This document shows, one piece after another, positions 9,293-17,020 of a stretch of 46,239 nt of DNA. The position numbers and the translations under genes were made by a program. Origin of the DNA: a bacterium (lineage in GTDB: Bacteria; Planctomycetota; Phycisphaerae; Phycisphaerales; SM1A02); contig JAPOKA010000019.1 of the NCBI GenBank assembly GCA_029977865.1, forward strand, positions 1 to 46,239. The letters are read 5' to 3'. The notes beneath the pieces are model-generated. The model worked only from the letters and a program-made list of their open reading frames with translations, made no database searches and had not been told where the DNA came from. Numbering within the stretch: position 1 is the first letter of the stretch; the number at the start of each line of letters is the position of its first letter.

Positions 9293-10099
9293 TCAGGGAA
9301 TCTCCGTGGCGATCGCGGTGTGTGGGCTCGGCGGCAGGTCCGGGTCCATCGAGAAGTCGGGAAGTTCCGGCAGTTCCGTCTCCGCCGGACCCGCCACCGA
9401 GGTCGGCAGCAGCGAGCGGCTGCGGCGGACGTCGGCGTCCGGCGCAATGCGCACGGCGATGCGGAACTGTCGGGTGGGAACCCCCACGATCTGCTTCTCC
9501 TCCGAGACTTCGAGCCTCACGCTCTCGAGGAGGTCGAGCTGGTTCAATTCCTGCAGGTACTGAGAGACCTCGAGATCGGTGGGCGCGAGTCCGGTGATGG
9601 TGATCGCGACCGCGTAGCGAAGCGGATCGGGCTTGACCGGCTCGGGCGTCTCCGGCTTGCCGCCGCGACTCGCCGCGGCCTTGCTGCGGGCGGCGGTCGG
9701 CTCGGACTTGGCCTTGGGCTTCGCCACCTTGACCGGCTCGCTGCGAAGGTCGAGATCGATGAGGCTCACCTGCTCGGGCATGCGCCGCACCAGTTCGGCC
9801 AGCAGGATCGATCGCGGGACCGGATCGACCAGCGAGGCGGCGAGTTGGGCCTTGTCGAGCATGGCCCGCCGGGTCTGCTCCTGCTCCTGCATGTCGCGGA
9901 TGTCCAAGGCCGCCGCCGAGAAGGAGGCGCTCACCTGTTCCTGACGATCGTGGACCTCGCGCCACTCGTAGTTGGTGCGAGTGAACCAGACCGCGATGCC
10001 GCCGAGCACGATGGCGAAGAGCGCGAGCCCCACGATGTTGGTGCGGCGCTCGCGAGCTTCTTCGATGTAGTCGTCGGGCAGGAGGCTGGTGTCGTGCAT
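9293..10099 (-). CDS. pilN: PilN-like pilus assembly protein
   Basis: A 268-residue bitopic protein starting MHDTSLLPDDYIEEARERR. This is the PilN-type N-terminus, whose conserved LLP..Y segment binds PilM. A membrane segment lies at about 21-38 (IVGLALFAIVLGGIAVWF), then a coiled coil and a periplasmic ferredoxin-like domain (YAVAITITGLAPTDLEVSQY, LNQLDLLESVRLEVSEE). A Lys/Pro/Ala-rich linker interrupts the periplasmic part at about residues 135-165. The C-terminus carries a Pro-rich acidic tail of about 40 residues that is longer than usual. The ATG at 10099 is chosen over a longer GTG start at 10381, which would overlap pilM in an unrelated frame. Confidence 0.88.
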   Translation of the reverse strand: MHDTSLLPDDYIEEARERRTNIVGLALFAIVLGGIAVWFTRTNYEWREVHDRQEQVSASFSAAALDIRDMQEQEQTRRAMLDKAQLAASLVDPVPRSILLAELVRRMPEQVSLIDLDLRSEPVKVAKPKAKSEPTAARSKAAASRGGKPETPEPVKPDPLRYAVAITITGLAPTDLEVSQYLQELNQLDLLESVRLEVSEEKQIVGVPTRQFRIAVRIAPDADVRRSRSLLPTSVAGPAETELPELPDFSMDPDLPPSPHTAIATEIP

Positions 10100-10140
10100 G
10101 GCCGATTCCGTGGATCGATGAGATCGATGGGGACTGCCGA

Positions 10141-11280
10141 TCAGAGGTCCGAAGGCGCGGTGGCGAGACCGCAGGCGACCGCCCACCCCGGATGCGGACC
10201 CGCCGGCAGACCGGAACGATCGAGACCGGAAAGCCGCGAAAGCGGATCGCCCAGTTGTGCCGGAAGCCGGAGCAGTCGCGCGATCGACTGGCACAGATCG
10301 GTGCGCCGCGATGCTCCGCCGATGAAGATCGCCCTTTCGAGGGTGGTCTCCGGGAACGTGGACTGGTAGTAGCGGATGCACATGGCCAACTCGTGGCCGA
10401 GGCTTTCGAGCGCCTCGCTCGCAGCGATGTCCTGGGGGCTGTCGACGCGGGGGCCGAGTCCAGCGGGCGGACGTCCGATGCGGCGGTCCTGGGCGACCGC
10501 GAGCTCGCCGCTGCGCGGGCCGCGATCGCTCGCGGCTGCCGTGGCGGGCGGGGCGCCGATGGTTGCGAGGGCAAGGACCGAGTCGGTCGCGTCGTGCGCG
10601 CCCGTGCCGGAGAACTGGCGTCCGCCGAGCGGAATCGACTTGCCGAAGACCACGTCGGTGCCGTGGGCGATCGAGACGCGGGTGTGGCTCCAGCCGAGAT
10701 CGACGTAGATCGTGCGCCGCTGCTCGTCACCCTCACGTCGATGCAGGTGATCGAAGGCCCGCACCGCGCTCGTCATTCCGTCGTGGACCCCCACCACCTG
10801 CAGACGCAGGCGACGGAAGATCTCGACGGTTCGCATCACTTCGTCGCGGCCGATGGCGAAGCACAGGTGTTCGTGCCGCAGTTGCCCATCGCGATGGACC
10901 TCTCCCACCTGACGGCTGCGAATCACCTTGTCGCCGCTGCCGCCGAGTCGCGACTGCAACTGCACCTTGATCTGTTCGGAGGAGTCGACGCCGTCGGTCG
11001 GGTTGGTCTGGAGGTGCTGGACCGCCATTTGGCTCGCAAACGGCGCGAAGGCGACGCGGCGGCCCTTGAACGATCGGCTGCGAAGTATGGTCGGGATGCG
11101 ATCGGCGACGTAGCGGTCTCGCACCGCAACCTCCGACCGCAGCTCCTCGGGAATCGGCAACTCGGCCACTGCGACGATCGCGGGCGAAGCCCCGGTGGTG
11201 ATCTGCAGGAACTTGAGCGAGGCGTGGCCGAAGTCGATGACGATCGGCGAGACCTGACCTGAAAAGAAGTTGATGCCCAT
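10141..11280 (-). CDS. pilM: PilM-like actin-fold pilus assembly ATPase
   Basis: A 379-residue cytoplasmic protein of the FtsA/actin fold that docks to PilN in type IV pilus machines. It opens with VIDFGHASLKFLQI (phosphate-1-like loop, about 14-27). Later come IYVDLGWSHTRVSIAHG (phosphate-2 loop) and AIFIGGASRRTDLCQSIARLL (adenosine loop), followed by a WAVACGLA C-terminus. A variable, Pro/Ala/Gly-rich loop of about 60 residues sits between phosphate-2 and the last subdomain. First gene of the run pilM-pilN-pilO-pilP/gspC-gspE/pilB, all on the minus strand with short gaps. No clear ribosome-binding site is seen before the ATG. Confidence 0.9.
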   Translation of the reverse strand: MGINFFSGQVSPIVIDFGHASLKFLQITTGASPAIVAVAELPIPEELRSEVAVRDRYVADRIPTILRSRSFKGRRVAFAPFASQMAVQHLQTNPTDGVDSSEQIKVQLQSRLGGSGDKVIRSRQVGEVHRDGQLRHEHLCFAIGRDEVMRTVEIFRRLRLQVVGVHDGMTSAVRAFDHLHRREGDEQRRTIYVDLGWSHTRVSIAHGTDVVFGKSIPLGGRQFSGTGAHDATDSVLALATIGAPPATAAASDRGPRSGELAVAQDRRIGRPPAGLGPRVDSPQDIAASEALESLGHELAMCIRYYQSTFPETTLERAIFIGGASRRTDLCQSIARLLRLPAQLGDPLSRLSGLDRSGLPAGPHPGWAVACGLATAPSDL

Positions 11281-11728
11281 GGGATCGGAACCGACGGAGG
11301 CGCTCGGACGCCGGATCGCGGCCCGAGGCGCAATCCGGGATCAGTGGGATCGGCGTTGAGGAAGACCGGGTTGAGCACGGATCCGCCCCCGGTTGGAGAT
11401 GTCCGCGAACAACAGGACTGCGGGCCGACCTGCGTCCGAGAACGGCAGGTGATGCCGGCGGCGCGACCCCGTGGCTCGTACCGGCGCCGAGTACGGGCTC
11501 GAGCCGCCATGGAGTTGCCGGCGAGTCAGGAGCGCACCGAGCCCCGGCTCGCACCCCGGACCCGATCGAAACCGCGACCGCCCTGCTCATGGCACCGGCA
11601 GCCCGCGTCGGCACGGGAGCCGTCAGGATCGTCGCGAACCCGAACGAGCGGCTCGGATGCCGTGATGCCCAGGCTCGCGGGCGAGTCGATCGGCAACCCG
11701 CTCGGAGGTCTCGGTGTCGCGCCGGGAC
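11281..11728. other. 448-bp intergenic region, nothing convincing inside
   Basis: Lies between the end of the large mosaic protein gene and the start of pilM, both on the minus strand. It should hold the pilM promoter, but no clear -10/-35 pair stands out. Open frames here continue out of neighbouring shadow frames and have no protein-like character. No terminator with a T-tract was found. Confidence 0.4.
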
Positions 11729-14700
11729 TCAGAGGCAGAGGCCCCAGTGAAGCAGCAGCACGCCGATGTCGGCACCAGTGACCGTCCCGTCTCCATTGAG
11801 ATCGCTCACCTGGTCCGAGGTTCCCCAGTGAAGCAGCATGATGCCCAGATCCGCTCCGTCCACCTCGCCGTCTCCGTCGAGGTCGCCGGGACACGGTCGC
11901 AACGGATACTCGATCTCGAGGGTGTCAACCTCTTGCTGCACCACGCCGTCGGGATGGCTGGCGAAGGTGACCCACGCGGTGACGGTGAGCGTCTCCGGTG
12001 CGAGCGTCGCGACCTTGACGAAGCGTCCGAGCCAGGTCGTGCCGCCGGAATCCGTGAGCCCTTGCAGATTGCCGGGATTCGAGTTGTACCAGCCCGCACC
12101 GGCCGGAGGAGTCTGCGCGGTTCCGTCTCCGAATGCCGGATCCAGCGAAGTGGTGTTGCCCGCCGCCGGGCCAGGCTCTCCGCCAATGGTCACGAAGGAG
12201 TCGACGGCCACCGTGGTGGGGTCGCAGAGACTCGGGATCCAAGTCCCTCCGCCGTAATCGAATTGTGAGAAATGGCTCGCCAGGGAGTTGGAGATCTCCG
12301 AATCGTAGACGTTCACCAGCTGCACGGAACTCTCCTCGAAGGCGGCGAAGAGATCGATGACTGCGAAGACTTCGCCAGCGTGTTCGACGATGGACGTTTC
12401 GGCGTCGAACCCGATGAAGGTCGCGAGGAGTGCGCAATCCTCATCGACGGAGCCGTCGCAATCGTTGTCGATCTGGTCGTCGCAGACCTCATCCGCCCCG
12501 GGGTAGATCGCCGGATCCGAATCGTCGCAGTCGTCATTGGAGAGAACGTGGCCATTGGGCTGCGAGCACGCAAGAGTCGCCTCCGCCGAGGCATCTCCGT
12601 AGCCGTCACCGTCGATGTCGGGATACCACGAGGCGAGGTTGCTCTCGGGAACGCCGCATCCGCAGGTTCCGGGCGAGGTCTTGCCGGGGTCGTTCGGGCA
12701 GCCGTCGTTGCAGTCGGGGGTTCCGTCGGAGTCGCTGTCGGTGTCGGCGACGCCGCATCCGCAGGTTCCGGGCGAGGTCTTGCCGGGGTCGCTCGGGCAG
12801 CCGTCGCTGCAATCCGGATCGCCGTCGCCGTCCGAGTCCGGGCCTGGATCGGAACAGCAGTCGAGCGTGGTGTTGCCCCCGTCGATGAAGTTGCCAAGCA
12901 GGCACGGCTGTCCGGGACCGCAGCAGGTGTTTCCGCTCACCGCCGACTGGGACTTGCCCCAAAGAACCTCGTTGATCGGTCCGCCATCGCCCCAGCCGAG
13001 GGTGAGCCCGAGTGCATTGTTTTCGAACTGGTTGCCGACGATCTGCAGCGGCGCAGAGTGAGTCTGGCAGTCGATCGTTCCGCACTCGGTGGCACTTCGA
13101 ACGGTGCTGCCACTGACACGAACTCCGCCTTGGACCTGCACATCGAACGGGATTCCGCCCTCAAAGGAGCATCCGGATACGGAGAGCCACGTCCACCAGT
13201 CGTTGTTCGGAACAGTGTTCCTGACGTAGATCGCGGTCGTGTCGGCGAAGGTGCAGTTCGACACCTCGAGTCCCGACGACGCAACGCTGCTACTCGTGCG
13301 GATCGACTGGATGCCAGTCTGGTTCTCACTGAACGAGCATCCGGAGACTTGAGGTCCTGAAATCCATTCTGATTCGGCATCGTCAACGAGCAGTCCGACG
13401 TCGTTGCCTCCGATGCTGCAGTCCTCGAGGCTGGTCCGCAGAGTCCACGCCTGTCCTCCGGTATGCACCCCGGTCGCGTTGCCCTCGATGACGGCGCTCG
13501 TTGCAAACACGGCAGTTCCAGCCTTGATTCCGGTTCCATTGCCGCTGAACGATCCGCCATCGATGGTGACGTAACTGTCTGTCCTGACTCCGGTGCCGAG
13601 ATTGTTCCTCGCCTCGCAGAGAGTCATGGTCGTGGCCTCGCGCTCGCCGCTGCCGCAAGGAACACCACAATTCTGTTCCAGCAAGTACCCCCCCTCGCAA
13701 TCCTCAGCGAGGCACCATTCGAAGGTGGGACGGAAGCAACGAGATATGCGGAATCCGTGGTCGCATGATGCGGCTTCGCAGTAGCTCACGTTGGGGGAGG
13801 CCCCATAGATCCAGCCGCCGTCGATCCACATGCCAGTGTTGCACCACTGGAAGCGCACTCGTTCGATCACCACCGTGTGGTAGTCCAGAACGAGGGCCCC
13901 GTAGGTCCCATTGCGAACAGTGACGTCCCGCAACTCGAAGGTGCCAAGCCCGGAGGGCCAGGCTGCCTCGACCACCGGAGAGAAGAAGTCGCCCGCCAGC
14001 ACGGTCGTGGTCATCGAGTCGCCGACGATGGCGATGTTCTTTCCGCCGGTCGACCCTCCCGCGAAGGTGCCGGGGCCCACATCGATCGTCCACAGGTCAG
14101 TGGAGCCGGCGGGCACGGCGTCGATGGCATCCTGGAGGGTCGCGAAGTCCTCCGGGACTCTGATGGTGAACGACTGACATTCGTCGGGAACCCCGTCGCC
14201 ATCGACATCGGCCGCCGACCCGTCAGCGATCTCGCAGGAATCCGGAACCAGGTTTCCGTTGCAATCCTCGACGGTGCCGGATGCGATCGCGCAGACATCG
14301 AGCACGAGGTCGCGGTCGCAGTCGCCACCTGCGTCCATCTCGATGTCGTCATCGATGCCATTGCCGTCGCAGTCTGAGATGACCTGCCGGAGCGTCACGG
14401 TTCCTGCTCCGTAGGGAGCACCGACCAGCAAGACTCCGCCAGCGCGGTCGATCGCAAACCCGTATCCCGAACCAGCGACCGGAGGCTGGGGCGGCTGAGG
14501 AACGACCATCGACCAGTTCCCTTGATCGGGCTCGAATCCGTAGGCGGATCCGCTCGAGACTCCGGCGGACGAAGCGCCGTTTGCGCCGACCAGCGCGGTG
14601 GCCCCGGAGAGGGTGACGCTCGACCCGAACCAACTCCCTGCACCTCCCGCGGGCACCACCAGTCGATCCTCTTGAACCCACTGGGAGCCATCTTGGACGA

Positions 14701-16612
14701 AGACGTACGCGGACCCGCTCACCGATCCCGGATTCGCCTCGACCGAGGCGGCCACGAGGATGCGGGAGGCACTGACATCGACCCGCCCGCCGAACCATGC
14801 TCCGGGCACCACCGGGTTGGAGCGCAGCACCTGGGTTTGCGACCACACCCCCGCCGAGTCGCGCTCGAAGACGAAGACCGCCCCGGCATTGACGGGTCCG
14901 GCACCGCCGTCGCGGTAGGCCCCGACCACGAGCGTTGCGCCGTGCATCGCGGTGTCGACGCCGAACTTCTGATTCGCCGACGAGGGTGATCCGAGCAGCT
15001 TCTGGCGGAACTCGTAGACGCCCTGCGCCCATTCGTACAGGAAGACCGCGCCGGCATCCTGCCCGCCTTCGTCGTCGTTGTAGGCGCCGACGGCAAGCCA
15101 GTCGCCATCGGCGGACACTCCGAACCCGTATGCCTGATTGGCGCTGGCGGCGGCCGGAGCAAGTCGCTGCACATGAATGAAGCCACCGGTCGCGGAGGTC
15201 CGTTGATAGACGTGGACTGCCCCCGAACCGGTGCCGCTGCCATCGGCGTTCGCACCCTCGCCGATTGCGCCGACCACCACCCGATCCCCGACGACCGCCA
15301 GATCGATCCCGAATTGGCCGGAGTCGGTCGGGGTGCTCGATCGAACTCGGGCGAGCGATCGCCAAAGATTGGAGTCCGATTCCGATTGTCCGTAGATCCA
15401 GGCTTCACCGGCAGCGGCCACGCTCGTCGACGCAAGCGGCGCCCCGACTGCGAGGCTGCTTCCGTTGATCGAGACGGACCGCCCGAACTGATTGCCGGAG
15501 GTGCCGGTGGGAGCGGCGAACACGGAGTCGGCGTGGACCTCGCACTCGTCGGGAATGCCGTTGCCATCGGTGTCGAGGGAGGTTTCCGAGGAGATGTCTT
15601 CGTCGTCGGGCACGCAGTTTCCGTTGCAATCGTGCGGCGTGCTGCCGGAGTCGAGGATGTCGAGTGCGACCGAGAAGGAACTGCATTCGATGACGTTGCT
15701 CCAAGTGCCCCAGTCCATCCAGCTGCAGGAGTTGACGTTGAGCACGAGCGTGGCGCGATGGGATCCCGCGCCGAGTCGCCAGGTTGCGGAGTTGCTGGTG
15801 CTGAACACCTCCGTGGCGCAGCCGCCGCCAAGGCTTTCGAACTGAATCGAGGCGGTTTCCGACAACGACGACGAGACTTCCACGGTCGCGAGCGGCGAGC
15901 CGATGGTGAGGTCGATGACGAGCGTGACTTGGCCCGTTCCGGGGCAGTCGCACATGTCGAGCGGCTCGTTGCCGCCCCAGTTGAGTTGGAACACGCCGTC
16001 CATCGACAGAAGATCGCTCGTCACGCACCACAGCCCGGCGGTCTGCAGGCAAGCGGTCCATCCACATGGAGATCCGAATGCGCAGTCATCGCAGGCGCCG
16101 TTCGCGCAGGCGTACCCCGACGCGATCGAGCCGCACGTGCCACTCAACGAACTGGAACTGGAGTCCGATCCTCCGAAGTAGCAATCAAGGTTGGCTTCGA
16201 CATCGACGGTCACCCCGGAGATCCAGTCTGCCGTCTGCGCCTGCGACGTTTGGATGGTGAGGGCAAGCATCATCACCAAGGCACCGAACCCGCCGACGAG
16301 GCAAGGTGAGATCACAAGTCGTCGGATCGACTCGACCGCCTCGCCTGCCGCGGGCGGAGTTGGACTCGACTTGGGGAAGCTGATGGTGCGAGCAGGCACC
16401 CGGCATCGGGGCTCGCGGTGAGGATGGACGGCGAGCGGACCGCCGGCCCGGGAAGACTCGTTGTGCGTGCCCAACGGGGCCTTCCTCGCCGCGAACCGAT
16501 CGAGACCGACCGCGGACCCCGCCCCGCTCCTACGAGGATTCGAGGGATGGAGGCGGGGCGCCGAGTTGTCCCTGTCGAGTGAGGTCAATCCGCCCGCAAG
16601 TGAATTGGACAT
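11729..16612 (-). CDS. Giant mosaic secreted protein: FG-GAP, beta-helix, MopE-like and dockerin-like repeats
   Basis: A surface or secreted protein of up to 1627 residues. A hydrophobic signal segment (LVGGFGALVMMLALTIQ) lies at about 105-121 with cleavage near AQTADW. The first about 100 residues look non-genic, so a GTG at 16315 just before this segment may be the true start; against that, the ATG at 16612 has AAGGG about 7 nt upstream. Domains in order: a Cys-rich N-terminal domain; DCNGN..PDDED linker; six or so FG-GAP/integrin-like blades (about 370-740, e.g. FGIDLAVVGDRVVVGA); a second DCNGN linker; a right-handed parallel beta-helix (about 840-1205); two thrombospondin-type-3-like repeats (about 1255-1335); a MopE-type metal-binding segment with DDCDDSDPAIYPGADEVCD (about 1370-1395); and a C-terminal pair of dockerin-like EF-hands (DLDGDGEVDGADLGIMLLHWG and a second copy). 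The role is unknown, probably adhesion or cell envelope. Confidence 0.85.
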   Translation of the reverse strand: MSNSLAGGLTSLDRDNSAPRLHPSNPRRSGAGSAVGLDRFAARKAPLGTHNESSRAGGPLAVHPHREPRCRVPARTISFPKSSPTPPAAGEAVESIRRLVISPCLVGGFGALVMMLALTIQTSQAQTADWISGVTVDVEANLDCYFGGSDSSSSSLSGTCGSIASGYACANGACDDCAFGSPCGWTACLQTAGLWCVTSDLLSMDGVFQLNWGGNEPLDMCDCPGTGQVTLVIDLTIGSPLATVEVSSSLSETASIQFESLGGGCATEVFSTSNSATWRLGAGSHRATLVLNVNSCSWMDWGTWSNVIECSSFSVALDILDSGSTPHDCNGNCVPDDEDISSETSLDTDGNGIPDECEVHADSVFAAPTGTSGNQFGRSVSINGSSLAVGAPLASTSVAAAGEAWIYGQSESDSNLWRSLARVRSSTPTDSGQFGIDLAVVGDRVVVGAIGEGANADGSGTGSGAVHVYQRTSATGGFIHVQRLAPAAASANQAYGFGVSADGDWLAVGAYNDDEGGQDAGAVFLYEWAQGVYEFRQKLLGSPSSANQKFGVDTAMHGATLVVGAYRDGGAGPVNAGAVFVFERDSAGVWSQTQVLRSNPVVPGAWFGGRVDVSASRILVAASVEANPGSVSGSAYVFVQDGSQWVQEDRLVVPAGGAGSWFGSSVTLSGATALVGANGASSAGVSSGSAYGFEPDQGNWSMVVPQPPQPPVAGSGYGFAIDRAGGVLLVGAPYGAGTVTLRQVISDCDGNGIDDDIEMDAGGDCDRDLVLDVCAIASGTVEDCNGNLVPDSCEIADGSAADVDGDGVPDECQSFTIRVPEDFATLQDAIDAVPAGSTDLWTIDVGPGTFAGGSTGGKNIAIVGDSMTTTVLAGDFFSPVVEAAWPSGLGTFELRDVTVRNGTYGALVLDYHTVVIERVRFQWCNTGMWIDGGWIYGASPNVSYCEAASCDHGFRISRCFRPTFEWCLAEDCEGGYLLEQNCGVPCGSGEREATTMTLCEARNNLGTGVRTDSYVTIDGGSFSGNGTGIKAGTAVFATSAVIEGNATGVHTGGQAWTLRTSLEDCSIGGNDVGLLVDDAESEWISGPQVSGCSFSENQTGIQSIRTSSSVASSGLEVSNCTFADTTAIYVRNTVPNNDWWTWLSVSGCSFEGGIPFDVQVQGGVRVSGSTVRSATECGTIDCQTHSAPLQIVGNQFENNALGLTLGWGDGGPINEVLWGKSQSAVSGNTCCGPGQPCLLGNFIDGGNTTLDCCSDPGPDSDGDGDPDCSDGCPSDPGKTSPGTCGCGVADTDSDSDGTPDCNDGCPNDPGKTSPGTCGCGVPESNLASWYPDIDGDGYGDASAEATLACSQPNGHVLSNDDCDDSDPAIYPGADEVCDDQIDNDCDGSVDEDCALLATFIGFDAETSIVEHAGEVFAVIDLFAAFEESSVQLVNVYDSEISNSLASHFSQFDYGGGTWIPSLCDPTTVAVDSFVTIGGEPGPAAGNTTSLDPAFGDGTAQTPPAGAGWYNSNPGNLQGLTDSGGTTWLGRFVKVATLAPETLTVTAWVTFASHPDGVVQQEVDTLEIEYPLRPCPGDLDGDGEVDGADLGIMLLHWGTSDQVSDLNGDGTVTGADIGVLLLHWGLCL
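12652..12849 (-). repeat. Two 99-bp tandem repeats (33 residues each) inside the mosaic protein
   Basis: The segment encoding GCP[SN]DPGKTSPGTCGCGV plus flanking DSD-rich residues occurs twice, offset by exactly 99 bp. The cores around 12652-12720 and 12751-12819 are nearly identical at the DNA level. It is in frame and represents recent duplication of a calcium-binding thrombospondin type 3-like unit. Confidence 0.85.
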
Positions 16613-17020
16613 GAGACACCCTTGAATTGCGGGTTCTCATTCGCCTCGACCTTCAGTCTCGCCGGACGCCTCGGAACCCTCGGAACCCCTGAAGCTTGCC
16701 GCTGATCGCGGCGGTGGCAGTGTGGCGACCTTGGCTGGGCGAATCAAGTGAAGAGTGCGGATTTGAGGAGAATCGACAGCTACGATTCCCGGTGCCGTTC
16801 GGGGGTGAAAAGACTGGTCGGCACTGCGGCAGATGGCTCGATCGATGCGTGCTCCTCATCGGAGGCATCTCCGGCCTCCACCGAGTCGAGCCTCTCCTGC
16901 GTGCGTGCGTGCATCGAGCGAGTCGCCTCGGGCTAGTCTGCGACTCTTCCGTGCCATCGATGAAAGTCGCGGTTTCACGGCGACTTGCGTTCGCCCCTTC
17001 GCCGGCGCTGCCGTTGGATC
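16613..17020. other. 408-bp intergenic region downstream of dnaE2
   Basis: Lies between the dnaE2 stop and the mosaic protein start, both minus strand. It holds an inverted repeat with 7-bp arms, AAGTCGC (16964-16970) and GCGACTT (16980-16986), 34 nt after the dnaE2 stop. This may be a weak terminator, although only a short T run follows. It also holds a short GTGC-type repeat near 16903-16914 and a direct repeat CTCGGAACC near 16671-16686. No gene is recognised. Confidence 0.35.
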
